Part shown: one piece after another, positions 9,911 to 19,361 of the stretch
How the letters are laid out: each line of letters opens with the position of its first letter
Numbering within the stretch: position 1 is the stretch's first letter
NCBI GenBank assembly: GCA_029881995.1
Contig: JAOULO010000037.1
Coordinates: forward strand, 1 to 35,020
DNA from: Gammaproteobacteria bacterium
Lineage (GTDB): Bacteria > Pseudomonadota > Gammaproteobacteria > UBA6429 > Thiohalophilaceae
Direction of reading: 5' to 3'
Length of the DNA: 35,020 bases
Program-made: the position numbers and the translations under genes
Notes under the pieces: generated by a model
What the model saw: the letters and a program-made list of their open reading frames with translations, nothing else
Database searches by the model: none
What the model was told of the DNA's origin: nothing

Positions 9911-11836
9911 TTATTCATCCGATGATGGCAGATTGATTTCGATATTGGCTTCGAGACGTTGTTGTTCCAGCAAACGAGAAAACAAGACACTGCCAGTATT
10001 TTGTGCAAGTTGTTGTTTATCGGTAACCGCTGGTATTTGCGCATCCGAAACTTTAACCTTGTATAGACCAATAACAGCAGCATCACCATTACTTAAAGTC
10101 AATTTACCCCAGCTTGGCGTCTTGTCTGTAGATTGAGCCAGTCCAAAGGCCTTGTTTCGAATATGAAGGCTAAGCTTACTTGCTTTTTTATCTTTAGGAT
10201 CGGCTGTACGGCTTATATATCCAACACGTTCCCACTTAGCACCATTGATTTTTTTCGCCAGTTTTTTGGGAGAAGTCCCCTTCTGTAATTCCTGATAGGC
10301 CTTTTCTAGCTGCTCATTCAGATTTTCCTGAGCAACTTTCTGGCGTAGCTTTTCGATAATCTGTTTTCTGACAGCCTCCAGCGATTTTTGCGAGGCCTGC
10401 TGGTGCTCCAGCTTGCGAAGAACCATCAAATGGGTATCGGAAAGCTCAATAAGATCGCTGTTCCTTCCCAGATTGAGGACATCATCACTAAAGGCAGCAT
10501 CAAGCACTTTGGATTTGGAAACAATACCTTTGGTTACAGAACGGTCAAACAGGCCGGTCTTTTGGATCTTCAATCCCAACTCATCAACAACAGGCTGCAG
10601 GGAGCCAGGCTGTTCATAAGTGATATTATTCAGCTTCTCAGATAACTCATAAAAAGTTTGTTCTGCCCGCTGGATCTGTAGATCTTTTCTAATCTGAGCC
10701 TTAACTTTATCAAAGGTCTGAACTTTTGCTGCACGAATATCTTCAAGCTTTATCAGGTGATAGCCAAATGCGGAACGCACCGGCTTACTGACTTTACCTT
10801 TTTTGAGACTGAAGGCACTGGCCTCAAAGGCTTTATCCATGACACCTTTTCCAAAGAAGCCTAGATCACCGCCCTGTTTGGCAGAACCAGGATCCTGAGA
10901 GAACTCTTTTGCAAGCTTGCTGAATGAGTTACCTTTTTTGAGTTTAGTCTGAATACTTTTGATTTTTTTCAGGGCTGATTTTTCATCTATCTTGTCATCC
11001 ACCTTGATCAAAATATGGCTCACCTTGCGCTGCTCAGCCTGACTAACATAGCTTTCTTGATTGGCGGTATAAAATTGCTTGACCTCCTCATCGCTAACAT
11101 CATAGCCCGCGGCAAGCTTTTGCAGATCAATCTCAATATATTCAATACTAATTTTTTCCGGATTCATAAACTCACGTTTGTGAGCATTATAGTATTCTTC
11201 AATTTGTTTTTTAGATGCCCTGGCTTTTTTCAGATAGGACTTTTTGGCAATGCTCAGATAACCGATATCTCTCTGCTGGTTTTTCAGCTGCAGAAACTGC
11301 CTGGCTTCACTTTCTGTAGCAAAATCACTCTGACGAATACCCATCTGGACAAAACGTGATGCCACATCACGGGCCAGTTGTTGTTCAAAAAATGTCTCTG
11401 ACATTCCCTGACGGTTAATCAGCTCGAAATAGCGTGCTTTAGAAAACTGACCGGATTCATCTTTGAATGCGTCAATGGATTTAATTTCTGCTGCCACCCG
11501 AGTTGGACCGACTTTAAAATTTTGGTCTTCAAGGTACTGGGTAATCAGTTCACGTGTGATAAGACCGTTGACCACTTCCTGCTTAATCATCTGAGAATTA
11601 AACATGTCATCCCGATAACTATTACCCATCATTTGCTGTAGACGGGAACGGTAATCCTGCATGGCGCGTCGGTATTCGGATTCGTCGATTTCCACGCCAT
11701 TGATATTGGCCACATAGGTTTTAGACGAACCGGACAGATAAGAACTAAGCCCGAACAGGGCAAAGGTAATAATAATTAAACCAACTATCGTCCAGACGAT
11801 AACTCCCTGGGCGTGATCTCGAATAGTCTGCAGCAT
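9911..11836 (-). CDS. ppiD: Periplasmic folding chaperone PpiD (SurA-N/PpiC domain, inner-membrane anchored)
   Basis: PpiD sits at the periplasmic exit of the Sec translocon and helps newly exported proteins fold. The protein is 641 residues. A short cytoplasmic start (MLQTIRDHAQ) leads into one transmembrane helix (VIVWTIVGLIIITFALFGL, about residues 13-31), then a SurA_N-like region. The parvulin domain is at about 263-360: RKVSHILIKV, GGDLGFFGKGVMDKAFE and FGYHLIKLEDI. A second parvulin-like region follows. PpiD parvulin domains often have weak or no isomerase activity, so the name describes a chaperone. It follows the HU/tRNA cluster as in Pseudomonas. A TATACT element at 11867-11872 just upstream might be its -10. 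Confidence 0.94.
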   Translation of the reverse strand: MLQTIRDHAQGVIVWTIVGLIIITFALFGLSSYLSGSSKTYVANINGVEIDESEYRRAMQDYRSRLQQMMGNSYRDDMFNSQMIKQEVVNGLITRELITQYLEDQNFKVGPTRVAAEIKSIDAFKDESGQFSKARYFELINRQGMSETFFEQQLARDVASRFVQMGIRQSDFATESEARQFLQLKNQQRDIGYLSIAKKSYLKKARASKKQIEEYYNAHKREFMNPEKISIEYIEIDLQKLAAGYDVSDEEVKQFYTANQESYVSQAEQRKVSHILIKVDDKIDEKSALKKIKSIQTKLKKGNSFSKLAKEFSQDPGSAKQGGDLGFFGKGVMDKAFEASAFSLKKGKVSKPVRSAFGYHLIKLEDIRAAKVQTFDKVKAQIRKDLQIQRAEQTFYELSEKLNNITYEQPGSLQPVVDELGLKIQKTGLFDRSVTKGIVSKSKVLDAAFSDDVLNLGRNSDLIELSDTHLMVLRKLEHQQASQKSLEAVRKQIIEKLRQKVAQENLNEQLEKAYQELQKGTSPKKLAKKINGAKWERVGYISRTADPKDKKASKLSLHIRNKAFGLAQSTDKTPSWGKLTLSNGDAAVIGLYKVKVSDAQIPAVTDKQQLAQNTGSVLFSRLLEQQRLEANIEINLPSSDE

Positions 11837-11875
11837 AAATCTGGAATCCTGGAATTATTTTCAGACAGTATAAAT

Positions 11876-11910
11876 AAAAAAAGGGCGTTCTACCGAAATA
11901 GACACGCCCT
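11876..11910 (-). terminator. Rho-independent terminator after tRNA-Val/tRNA-Asp
   Basis: Read on the minus strand, AGGGCGT (11910-11904) pairs perfectly with ACGCCCT (11888-11882). A seven-base T-run follows (A-run 11876-11882 on the plus strand). It lies just downstream of tRNA-Asp and ends the tRNA transcript 40 bp before ppiD, so ppiD should have its own promoter or rely on read-through. Confidence 0.85.
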
Positions 11911-11918
11911 GTTTTATA

Positions 11919-11995
11919 TGGCGGACCGGACGGGACTCGAACCCGCGACCTCCGGCGTGACAGGCCGGCATTCTAACCAGCTGAACTACCGGTCC
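11919..11995 (-). tRNA. tRNA-Asp (GTC)
   Basis: A 77-nt cloverleaf on the minus strand. The acceptor stem is GGACCGG/CCGGTCC with discriminator G and an encoded CCA. The anticodon stem CCGGC / GCCGG encloses CTGTCAC, giving anticodon GTC (Asp). The T-arm is GCGGGTTCGAGTCCCGT. It is 5 bp after tRNA-Val in the same transcript. Confidence 0.97.
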
Positions 11996-12000
11996 TAACT

Positions 12001-12076
12001 TGGTGGGTGGTGCAGGGATCGAACCTGCGACCCTCGCCTTGTAAGGGCGATGCTCTCCCAGCTGAGCTAACCACCC
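12001..12076 (-). tRNA. tRNA-Val (TAC)
   Basis: A 76-nt cloverleaf on the minus strand with acceptor GGGTGGT/ACCACCC, D-arm GCTCAGCTGGGAGAGC, anticodon TAC inside CTTACAA, T-arm GCAGGTTCGATCCCTGC and encoded CCA. It lies 17 bp downstream of hupB and directly before tRNA-Asp. HU, Val and Asp are probably one primary transcript ending at the terminator at 11876-11910. Confidence 0.97.
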
Positions 12077-12093
12077 GCTCCCTCAAAGGCGCG

Positions 12094-12366
12094 CTAGTTT
12101 ACGGCATCCTTCAGCGCTTTACCAGCCTTAAATCCAGGAACTTTTGATGCCGGGATATCAATTGCTTCACCGGTACGGGGATTTCTGCCAGTTCTGGCGG
12201 CCCGGTCTTTTACAGAAAAGGTACCAAACCCGACCAGAGTGACCTGATCGCCTTTTGTCAGTGCAGTGGTGATCTGCTCTACCACTGCATCTACGGCGCG
12301 AGTAGCATCTGCCTTGGAAATATCGGCACCATCGGCAACTGCATCTATTAATTCTGCTTTATTCAC
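12094..12366 (-). CDS. hupB: DNA-binding protein HU-beta
   Basis: Small histone-like nucleoid protein that bends and compacts DNA as a dimer. The start is a GTG at 12366, giving [20 protein letters not shown] and a 90-residue product, the exact HU length. GGGGAG lies 5-6 bp upstream of this GTG. An in-frame ATG at 12411 would add 15 residues with no family counterpart. The HU signature [18 protein letters not shown] and the DNA-intercalating Pro of the beta-arm (TGRNPRTGE) are present. It sits between lon and two tRNA genes and has its own likely promoter. Confidence 0.96.
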   Translation of the reverse strand: MNKAELIDAVADGADISKADATRAVDAVVEQITTALTKGDQVTLVGFGTFSVKDRAARTGRNPRTGEAIDIPASKVPGFKAGKALKDAVN

Positions 12367-12443
12367 TAGAGCTCCCCTTTTTATTAGGTGGTCATAAACG
12401 AAACGCCGCAAGAGGGCGGCAAGTATTATTTTTAACAGGCAAA

Positions 12444-12473
12444 CTTATACCAATCCGATTCATGGTGGGTCAA
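12444..12473 (-). promoter_or_regulatory. Likely sigma70 promoter of hupB
   Basis: On the minus strand a TTGACC (-35, 12473-12468) and TATAAG (-10, 12449-12444) are separated by 18 bp. A transcript would begin near 12437, about 70 bases before the hupB GTG. A short GCCGC/GCGGC inverted repeat (12405-12409 with 12416-12420) lies in the predicted leader. Confidence 0.55.
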
Positions 12474-12540
12474 GCAAGTAGTCGATAAAAATCAATGAAA
12501 TTGGACTTGACTTTGATTGCATATTGACCACGTCAAACAA

Positions 12541-12581
12541 TTCAGCCACCAATGCATAAAAAATATGCATTGGTGGCTGAA
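12541..12581. repeat. 18-bp perfect inverted repeat between lon and hupB (hairpin)
   Basis: TTCAGCCACCAATGCATA (12541-12558) is the exact reverse complement of 12564-12581, with a five-base loop AAAAA. It begins 12 bp after the lon stop codon, so it would form a very stable hairpin in the lon 3' end. On the minus strand it is followed by TTGTTTGAC, a poor T-run. It may act as a lon terminator, as an mRNA 3'-end stabiliser, or be a palindromic intergenic repeat. No second copy was noticed in this window. Confidence 0.85.
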
Positions 12582-12593
12582 CAATTAATTAGC

Positions 12594-15011
12594 TTAATGG
12601 GTCTGGATAGAACTTCCTTTACTCCCGCCCTTTCCCGACTTATTCTCCTTTCCGAGAGGGGCTTCCGTCTTGGCTCGAGGTTCAGGCAAATGCTGAAGCG
12701 CTACTTCAAGGACTTCATCAATCCACTTAACCGGTTTGATATCCAGATCTGCCTGAATATTTTTCGGTATCTCAGTCAGGTCTCGACGATTCTCATCTGG
12801 TATCAGGACCGTCTTGATACCACCACGATGGGCAGCCAGTAATTTTTCCTTCAAACCACCAATCGGTAAAACTTCACCACGAAGGGTAATCTCACCGGTC
12901 ATGGCTACATCAGCTTTAACTGGAATATTTGTTAGTGCGGACACCAGAGCGGTACACATTCCAATACCGGCACTGGGACCATCTTTGGGAATCGCACCTT
13001 CTGGGACATGAACATGGATATCCTTTTTCTCGAATATCTCATCATCAATTCCCAGTACCTCAGAACGGCTCCGAACCACGGTCATGGCAGCCTGGATAGA
13101 CTCTTTCATCACATCGCCCAGTTGCCCAGTGACGCTGTGCTTGCCTTTACCGGGCATCATAGCGGTCTCAATTGTCAGTAGATCGCCACCCACTTCGGTC
13201 CAGGCCAGACCGACTACCTGTCCTACCTGATCATTTTCTTCGGCACGACCAAAGCGGAAGCGCTGTACACCCAGATATTTTTCCAGATTCTTTGGTGTAA
13301 CCGAGATTTTTTTATCACTCGGCTTAAGGAGTACATCCTTAACAACTTTGCGACAGATTTTAGCGATCTCTCGCTCTAGGTTTCGAACCCCTGCCTCTCG
13401 TGTGTAGAAACGAACGATATCTCTTAAGGTGCCTTCATTAATGCTCAGTTCGTCTTCTTTAAGGCCGTTGTTCTTCATCTGTTTACTGATTAAATATTGC
13501 TTTGCAATATTAACCTTCTCATCTTCGGTATAGCCTGAAAGACGAATGACTTCCATACGGTCTAACAGGGGACCTGGAATATTCATAGAGTTTGATGTCG
13601 CGACGAACATCACCTCGGATAGATCATAATCGACCTCAAGGTAATGATCGGCGAATGTATTATTTTGCTCGGGATCCAATACTTCTAATAATGCTGATGC
13701 CGGATCACCGCGGAAATCCATGGCCATCTTATCAATTTCATCCAGCAAAAATAGTGGATTGCGCGTGCCTACTTTGGACAGGTTCTGAATAATTTTACCG
13801 GGCATTGACCCAATATAGGTTCGACGATGACCACGAATTTCGGCCTCATCTCTGACGCCACCAAGTGACATACGCATAAATTTACGGTGTGTGGCCCGGG
13901 CAATGGATTTACCTAGTGAGGTTTTACCAACACCAGGAGGTCCTACCAAGCAAAGAATCGGTCCCTTCATCTGTTTAACGCGTTGCTGAACCGCCAGATA
14001 CTCGAGAATACGTTCCTTGACCTTTTCTAACCCGTAATGATCTTCTTCCAGCACTTTTTCCGCCTCGGCCAGATCATGACGTACTTTGCTACGTTTCTTC
14101 CAGGGAACATTGACCAACCAGTCCAGGTAATTACGTACGACCGTTGCTTCGGCTGACATGGGGGACATCATTTTGAGTTTACCCATCTCCGCTTTGGCCT
14201 TGGTCTTAGCCTCCTTGGACATACCAGCCTTTTCAATCTTTTGTTCCAGTTCCTCAATTTCGTTCGGCACATCGTCCATGTCACCCAGTTCTTTCTGAAT
14301 GGCCTTCATCTGTTCATTGAGATAGTACTCACGCTGACTCTTTTCCATCTGGCGCTTAACACGGCCGCGGATACGTTTTTCCACCTGTAGAAGATCGATC
14401 TCTGATTCCATAATACCCATCAGATGCTCAAATCTTTCACGCATGCCATCAATCTCAAGGATCTTCTGTTTCTCATCAATCTTGAGCGACATGTGTGCGG
14501 CAATGGTATCGGCTAAACGACCAGGGTCATCAATACTGGACAATGAGCTAAGAATTTCTGGAGGAACTTTTTTATTTAATTTTACGTACTGATCGAATTG
14601 TGCAGTAAGTGACCGAATCAGAACTTCGGCTTCACGATCATCGAGAGCCTCATCTTCAACGTTGACAACCTGGGCAGTAAATAACTCATCTTCATCCATA
14701 AAATGAAGGATCTTGGCCCGTCGATTTCCTTCTACCAGAACCTTGACGGTTCCATCGGGAAGTTTGAGTAGTTGTAAGATACTTGAAACCGTCCCAATGC
14801 GATAAACATCTTCAGGTTGAGGATCGTCCTGTGCAGCACTTTTCTGTGCCACCAGAAGAATCTGCTTGTCATTTTCCATCGCCGTTTCCAGGGCCTTGAT
14901 GGATTTTTCCCTACCCACAAATAATGGAATGACCATATGCGGATAAACCACCACATCACGCAGTGGTAGAATAGGAATTGTGGACATCTGGTCATCGATC
15001 ACTTGGGACAT
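12594..15011 (-). CDS. lon: ATP-dependent serine protease La (Lon)
   Basis: Hexameric cytoplasmic AAA+ protease that degrades misfolded and selected regulatory proteins. At 805 residues it is close to E. coli Lon (784). The N-terminal substrate domain starts at [20 protein letters not shown]. The AAA+ module has Walker [10 protein letters not shown] and Walker B-type FLLDEIDKM. The protease domain has catalytic Ser680 in KDGPSAGIG and Lys723 in [14 protein letters not shown], the Ser-Lys dyad 43 residues apart as in E. coli. The last 28 or so residues are a Lys/Gly/Ser-rich tail not found in E. coli Lon. It lies directly after clpX with its own heat-shock-like promoter. Confidence 0.98.
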   Translation of the reverse strand: MSQVIDDQMSTIPILPLRDVVVYPHMVIPLFVGREKSIKALETAMENDKQILLVAQKSAAQDDPQPEDVYRIGTVSSILQLLKLPDGTVKVLVEGNRRAKILHFMDEDELFTAQVVNVEDEALDDREAEVLIRSLTAQFDQYVKLNKKVPPEILSSLSSIDDPGRLADTIAAHMSLKIDEKQKILEIDGMRERFEHLMGIMESEIDLLQVEKRIRGRVKRQMEKSQREYYLNEQMKAIQKELGDMDDVPNEIEELEQKIEKAGMSKEAKTKAKAEMGKLKMMSPMSAEATVVRNYLDWLVNVPWKKRSKVRHDLAEAEKVLEEDHYGLEKVKERILEYLAVQQRVKQMKGPILCLVGPPGVGKTSLGKSIARATHRKFMRMSLGGVRDEAEIRGHRRTYIGSMPGKIIQNLSKVGTRNPLFLLDEIDKMAMDFRGDPASALLEVLDPEQNNTFADHYLEVDYDLSEVMFVATSNSMNIPGPLLDRMEVIRLSGYTEDEKVNIAKQYLISKQMKNNGLKEDELSINEGTLRDIVRFYTREAGVRNLEREIAKICRKVVKDVLLKPSDKKISVTPKNLEKYLGVQRFRFGRAEENDQVGQVVGLAWTEVGGDLLTIETAMMPGKGKHSVTGQLGDVMKESIQAAMTVVRSRSEVLGIDDEIFEKKDIHVHVPEGAIPKDGPSAGIGMCTALVSALTNIPVKADVAMTGEITLRGEVLPIGGLKEKLLAAHRGGIKTVLIPDENRRDLTEIPKNIQADLDIKPVKWIDEVLEVALQHLPEPRAKTEAPLGKENKSGKGGSKGSSIQTH

Positions 15012-15058
15012 TAGAAGCTCTCACAGGTTAAATTAGAGTAATAATATAGTTCTAGCAT

Positions 15059-15088
15059 GTTGTGGGGACACGCGGGAGAGTTTTCAAC
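15059..15088 (-). promoter_or_regulatory. Candidate sigma32 (heat-shock) promoter of lon
   Basis: On the minus strand GTTGAAA (15088-15082) resembles the sigma32 -35 CTTGAAA. After 14 bp, CCCCACAA (15067-15060) resembles the -10 CCCCATnT. The start would be near 15052, about 40 bases before the lon ATG and downstream of the clpX terminator. lon is a classical sigma32 gene, which supports the reading. Confidence 0.55.
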
Positions 15089-15108
15089 AGATATTTTCAA
15101 TCTATAAC

Positions 15109-15135
15109 AAAAAGTTCCCACATAACCCTGCGGGA
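15109..15135 (-). terminator. Terminator after clpX
   Basis: On the minus strand TCCCGCA (15135-15129) pairs with TGTGGGA (15122-15116), with one G-U pair and a six-base loop. It is followed by AC and TTTTT (15113-15109). It lies about 20 bp past the clpX stop and separates the clpX transcript from the lon promoter. Confidence 0.65.
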
Positions 15136-15155
15136 TCTGTAGGATTTTTGAATAA

Positions 15156-16436
15156 CTACTCGTCAGAGGAGGCGACACGCTTATCCGTGCCTTCGAAGAT
15201 CATCAGGGGCTTGCCCTCACCATCGATAACAGAGTCATCAATAACAACCTTTTCAAGATTCTCCTGAGAAGGTAGATCATACATGGTGTCCAACAGCACA
15301 TACTCAAGAATAGAACGCAGGCCGCGAGCACCTGTTTTCCGCTCCATTGCTTTTTGGGCAACTGAACGTAGGGCATCTTCACGAAACTCCAGCTCACAGC
15401 CTTCCATTTCAAACATTTTCTGGTATTGCTTGGTCAATGCATTTTTTGGTTCGGTCAGGATTTGAATCAGGGCATCTTCATCCAGTTCGCTTAGGGTAGC
15501 CACAACTGGTAAACGACCAACAAATTCCGGTATCAAACCAAACTTGATCAGATCTTCAGGCTCAACAGAGTGCAATACATCGCTCAGGCTCTTCTGATCA
15601 TCCTTACTCTTGACCTCAGCACCAAATCCGATACCGCCTTTTTCCGAACGGTCGCGGATAATGCGATCCAGGCCTGCAAAGGCCCCACCACAGATGAACA
15701 GGATATTACCGGTATCGACCTGTAAAAATTCCTGCTGTGGGTGCTTACGCCCTCCCTGAGGGGGAACAGAAGCCACAGTACCTTCAATCAGTTTTAACAG
15801 GGCCTGTTGTACACCTTCGCCTGAAACATCACGCGTAATAGAAGGATTATCAGACTTACGGGAAATTTTATCGATTTCATCGATGTAAACAATCCCAGTC
15901 TGGGCCTTGTCTACATCATAATCACATTTTTGCAACAACTTCTGGATGATGTTTTCGACATCCTCACCAACATAACCGGCTTCAGTCAGTGTTGTCGCAT
16001 CAGCAATTGTAAAGGGAACATTTAGCAGACGAGCTAAGGTTTCAGCCAACAGCGTTTTACCACTGCCTGTTGGGCCGATGAGTAGAATATTACTCTTGGC
16101 TAGCTCGACATCATCTTTTTTCTGAGTAACTTCAAGACGTTTGTAGTGATTATATACAGCAACAGAAAGAACTTTTTTAGCGCTTACCTGACCGATAACG
16201 TATTCATCGAGAATATCATTTATTTCATGAGGGGTTGGTAGCTTGCTGCCAGTGACCGAAGAAGCCTGCTCCTGAACCTCTTCGCGGATAATATCATTGC
16301 AAAGCTCTACGCATTCATCACAAATGAACACAGAAGGACCTGCAATCAGCTTGCGGACTTCGTGCTGACTTTTTCCACAAAACGAGCAATACAGCAACTT
16401 GCCATTTTCACCCGTTGTGTTCTTGTCGTCACTCAT
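15156..16436 (-). CDS. clpX: ATP-dependent Clp protease ATP-binding subunit ClpX
   Basis: AAA+ unfoldase that recognises, unfolds and feeds substrates to ClpP. The protein is 426 residues (E. coli 424). The N-terminal zinc-binding domain has [15 protein letters not shown] and CDECVELC (C-x2-C...C-x2-C). Walker A is [15 protein letters not shown] and Walker B is [20 protein letters not shown] is the sensor-2 arginine motif, and an IGFGAEV segment corresponds to the IGF ClpP-docking loop region. It lies after clpP with a hairpin between them and a GAGGT ribosome site before its ATG. Confidence 0.98.
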   Translation of the reverse strand: MSDDKNTTGENGKLLYCSFCGKSQHEVRKLIAGPSVFICDECVELCNDIIREEVQEQASSVTGSKLPTPHEINDILDEYVIGQVSAKKVLSVAVYNHYKRLEVTQKKDDVELAKSNILLIGPTGSGKTLLAETLARLLNVPFTIADATTLTEAGYVGEDVENIIQKLLQKCDYDVDKAQTGIVYIDEIDKISRKSDNPSITRDVSGEGVQQALLKLIEGTVASVPPQGGRKHPQQEFLQVDTGNILFICGGAFAGLDRIIRDRSEKGGIGFGAEVKSKDDQKSLSDVLHSVEPEDLIKFGLIPEFVGRLPVVATLSELDEDALIQILTEPKNALTKQYQKMFEMEGCELEFREDALRSVAQKAMERKTGARGLRSILEYVLLDTMYDLPSQENLEKVVIDDSVIDGEGKPLMIFEGTDKRVASSDE

Positions 16437-16547
16437 TTTACCAACCTCACCTCTTTTATAAAACTTGTCTTAGCTATAACCATGCACATAAATAGCCGTT
16501 CTTGCAAGTCTATTTTGTAACTTTTGTAAAACCTTTAGTCGATTCTC

Positions 16548-16569
16548 AAAAATAGCTTAGGCTATTTTT
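16548..16569 (-). terminator. AT-rich hairpin at the clpP 3' end
   Basis: AAAAATAGC (16548-16556) and GCTATTTTT (16561-16569) form a perfect 9-bp stem with loop TTAG, ending in T residues on the minus strand. It overlaps the clpP stop codon. Because clpX follows in the same direction 125 bp on, it probably attenuates or processes the clpP-clpX message. Low GC makes it a weak terminator. Confidence 0.5.
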
Positions 16570-17215
16570 TAGGGCTTTTCTTACCAGAACCGCTCCTAAT
16601 ATCCATAACCTCATCGATCAGCCCATACTTAACAGACTCCTCGGAACTCATAAAGAAATCCCGATCGGTGTCCTGCTGAATGCGATCCATTGGTTGACCT
16701 GTGTGTTTGGCCAGAATCTCATTCAATCGTTCCCTGATACCTAATATTTCCTTGGCATGGATTTCTATATCCGTCGCCTGTCCCTGGAATCCGCCCAGAG
16801 GCTGGTGAATCATTGTCCTCGAATGTGGCAAACAATACCGCTTGCCTTTTGCTCCGCCAGCAAGGAGGACAGCTCCCATGCTAGCAGCCTGACCAATGCA
16901 CATTGTGCTGACATCTGGTTTTACAAATTGCATCGTGTCATAAATTGACATACCTGCTGTAACCGATCCCCCCGGGGAATTTATATATAGGTGTATGTCC
17001 TTATCGGGGTTTTCTGACTCCAGAAACAGTAACTGTGCTACAACCAGATTTGCCATATGGTCTTCTACCGGTCCCACCAGAAAGATGACCCTTTCTTTGA
17101 GCAGCCTAGAATATATATCGTAGGCCCTCTCTCCTCGAGAGGTCTGCTCTACTACCATCGGTACCAGCTGATTACTGATACCGAAATCCATCGCACTACT
17201 TTTTCTATCGGTCAC
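16562..17215 (-). CDS. clpP: ATP-dependent Clp protease proteolytic subunit ClpP
   Basis: Serine peptidase that forms the double-heptamer chamber served by ClpX. The protein is 217 residues. The catalytic triad is visible: Ser112 ([11 protein letters not shown]), His137 (TMIHQPLGG) and Asp186 (DTDRDFFMS). The frame starts with GTG at 17215, with AAGGA about 9-10 bp upstream. The next ATG (17191) has no ribosome site, so GTG is preferred. The N-terminal propeptide region comes before [21 protein letters not shown]. It lies 40 bp downstream of tig and upstream of clpX, the standard order. Confidence 0.97.
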   Translation of the reverse strand: MTDRKSSAMDFGISNQLVPMVVEQTSRGERAYDIYSRLLKERVIFLVGPVEDHMANLVVAQLLFLESENPDKDIHLYINSPGGSVTAGMSIYDTMQFVKPDVSTMCIGQAASMGAVLLAGGAKGKRYCLPHSRTMIHQPLGGFQGQATDIEIHAKEILGIRERLNEILAKHTGQPMDRIQQDTDRDFFMSSEESVKYGLIDEVMDIRSGSGKKSPKK

Positions 17216-17255
17216 AGTTACTTTTCCTTTATGCTCGAAATGTCGTTTTTATACC

Positions 17256-18563
17256 CTAATCTTTCTCTGGGTACATGATTTTATTAAATGTTTCAGTCTT
17301 GTCTTCAACCTTAGCCTGTTCCAGGACCCAGTCAACAATTTGCTGTTCAATGACCATTGATTCGACCTCAGCCATTCTCTGCTTGTCATTGTAGTACCAT
17401 TTAACAACTTCATCGGGCTTTTCGTAGCTACTCGCCATTTCATCAATGAATGCACGAACCTTGTCCGCATCTGCCTTCATATTCTGCTGCTTAACGATTT
17501 CAGACATAATCAGGCCAAGGGCAACTCTGCGCTCTGCCTGGTCCTTAAACATTGAAGGCTCCATGGCTAACTGGTTTTGCTGCATGCCCTGCTGCATCAG
17601 GTTGTTTTGCATTTGTCTAAGGAGAACTTCAGACTCCTGTTCAATCAGACTTGATGGAATATCGATCTTATTCAGCTCGAGTAGTTGGTCCATTACAGCC
17701 TGTTTGACGGAATTTTGTAGTCGCGCGTCTAGCTCTCGTTGCATATTGCCTTTGACATCTTCACGCATTTTTTCGATGTTACCATCTGCTACACCCAGCT
17801 TTTTGGCAAACTCTTCATCAACTGGAGGCAAACTTGAGGCCTTTACCTCTTTTACCTTTATATCAAACTGTACATCTTTACCGGCAATTTCTTTGGCGTG
17901 ATATTCTTCCGGGAAAGCAAGATCCAGGGTTTTCTCATCATCGACTTTAAGACCCAGCAGGCCGTCTTCAAAGCCCTTGATCATTCGACCAGCCCCTATT
18001 TCTACGGTCATATTTTCACCGCTGCCGCCGGCAAACTCTTCGCCATCGATCTTACCTTTGAAATCGATAACCACCTGGTCACCACTTTCAGCATTCTTGT
18101 CTACTACATCCCACTGGACTTGTTGCTTACGGATGGTATCGATCATCTCATCAAGATCAGCGTCAGAGATATCTGCGATAAGCTTCTCTATTTTAGCGCC
18201 GGATATGTCAGCAAGTTCAATTTCGGGATAGACTTCAAATGTAGCTGTATATTCCAGCCCTTCCCCATCGTTGATTTTTTGTGCATCAATTGAAGGACTA
18301 CTGGCAGGCCGAAGTTTCTCCTGGCTAACTGCTTCATAGAACGAGGATTGAATTACCTCGCCTACTACCTCCTGGCGAACCTGTGTTCCGTAGTGCTGCT
18401 TAACAACCTTAAGGGGAACCTTGCCGGCACGAAAACCTTTTATTTTGGCAGTACGGGTCAGGTTTTGCAGCCGAGTCTGGACGGCTTGCTCAATGGTATC
18501 TTCCGGGACTGCAATGGTTAATTTGCGTTGCAGGCCGCCCGCTGACTCAACAGAAACTTGCAT
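17256..18563 (-). CDS. tig: Trigger factor (ribosome-associated chaperone/peptidyl-prolyl isomerase)
   Basis: Binds the ribosome exit tunnel near L23 and shields nascent chains. The protein is 435 residues. The N-terminal ribosome-binding loop carries GFRAGKVPLKVVKQHYG, matching the GFRxGxxP signature. The FKBP-type domain is at about 150-245 (DQVVIDFKGKIDGEEF, MIKGFEDGLLGLKVDDEK). The helical C-terminal chaperone arms follow. The ribosome site GAGGTG is 7-8 bp before the ATG. It heads the tig-clpP-clpX run downstream of tRNA-Leu. Confidence 0.97.
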   Translation of the reverse strand: MQVSVESAGGLQRKLTIAVPEDTIEQAVQTRLQNLTRTAKIKGFRAGKVPLKVVKQHYGTQVRQEVVGEVIQSSFYEAVSQEKLRPASSPSIDAQKINDGEGLEYTATFEVYPEIELADISGAKIEKLIADISDADLDEMIDTIRKQQVQWDVVDKNAESGDQVVIDFKGKIDGEEFAGGSGENMTVEIGAGRMIKGFEDGLLGLKVDDEKTLDLAFPEEYHAKEIAGKDVQFDIKVKEVKASSLPPVDEEFAKKLGVADGNIEKMREDVKGNMQRELDARLQNSVKQAVMDQLLELNKIDIPSSLIEQESEVLLRQMQNNLMQQGMQQNQLAMEPSMFKDQAERRVALGLIMSEIVKQQNMKADADKVRAFIDEMASSYEKPDEVVKWYYNDKQRMAEVESMVIEQQIVDWVLEQAKVEDKTETFNKIMYPEKD

Positions 18564-18610
18564 AATACACCTCTGAGAAATATTCTCATTAAAATCAACA
18601 TGTTATAAAA

Positions 18611-18696
<86 letters not shown>

Positions 18697-18805
18697 AATA
18701 TTAACGTACCATTATACAGGGTCTCAGCATTATGATGTAACCCACTTTATGGGGCTGTTTTTCAATTATTTGGTGAGATCGAGATAATAACAATAGCCGA
18801 GAAGA

Positions 18806-18881
18806 TGGTGGGCCGTGTAGGACTCGAACCTACGACCAAGTGATTAAGAGTCACCTGCTCTACCAACTGAGCTAACGGCCC
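18806..18881 (-). tRNA. tRNA-Lys (CTT)
   Basis: A 76-nt cloverleaf on the minus strand. The acceptor is GGGCCGT/ACGGCCC with discriminator A and encoded CCA. The D-arm is GCTCAGTTGGTAGAGC. The anticodon loop CTCTTAA gives anticodon CTT, which reads AAG. The T-arm is GTAGGTTCGAGTCCTAC. The GC-rich stretch GCGGCCGCG just before the 5' end resembles the stringent-type discriminator of stable-RNA promoters, but no firm -10/-35 was found. Confidence 0.96.
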
Positions 18882-18950
18882 GCGGCCGCATAGTGAAACA
18901 AAAATCCTGCCAGCTTTCAAGCAATTTTACTCAACTGATTTGTTGATTGA

Positions 18951-19361
18951 TTACAGGGTGACCTGGGACATGCCTCGGCGAATGGATTCTTCTTGCAGTG
19001 GCTTGGTAAGAAATCCTACCGCCCCAAGATTGCTTACTGTAACAATATCTGCTTTTGATACCTGATCACTCAACATGATAGGGTTGAAGGCCGGAAATCT
19101 TCTTTGTAGGTGAATTAATATTTCATGTACATTGATACCTGGTATATCGGCGTCAATAAAAATAACACCGACTTTATGCTTTCTGACCAGTTCAAGGGCA
19201 ACATCTGGTTTTGATGTCATCCCCAGCATTCGATAGCGTGATTTCCGAAGAAGCTCAATTAGTGGATCTGCAAGGCTAGAATCGTTTATCAATATGACGG
19301 CTTTTCTTTTATCAAGATCCACAATCTTGCCAGTGGCAAAATCATATTCTTTGTTGGCCAT
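18951..19361 (-). CDS. Stand-alone CheY-like receiver domain protein
   Basis: A 136-residue protein that is essentially one response-regulator receiver domain with a short N-terminal lead. The probable phosphorylation site is Asp70 in FIDADIPG. The conserved Lys120 is in FLTKPL and the switch Ser98 is in IMLSD. The usual acidic pair at the end of strand 1 is Asn26-Asp27 (ILINDSS) instead of two acidic residues. No output domain is present, so it would signal by protein-protein contact. AGGA lies at a normal distance before the ATG. It is divergent from rapA. No kinase is nearby, and its partner is unknown. Confidence 0.85.
   Translation of the reverse strand: MANKEYDFATGKIVDLDKRKAVILINDSSLADPLIELLRKSRYRMLGMTSKPDVALELVRKHKVGVIFIDADIPGINVHEILIHLQRRFPAFNPIMLSDQVSKADIVTVSNLGAVGFLTKPLQEESIRRGMSQVTL

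Noticed and set aside
12552-12842. Plus-strand 96-codon ORF starting in the inverted repeat after lon
   Set aside because: Most of it is antisense to the lon 3' end, and the start lies in the hairpin loop. There is no ribosome site or recognisable protein.
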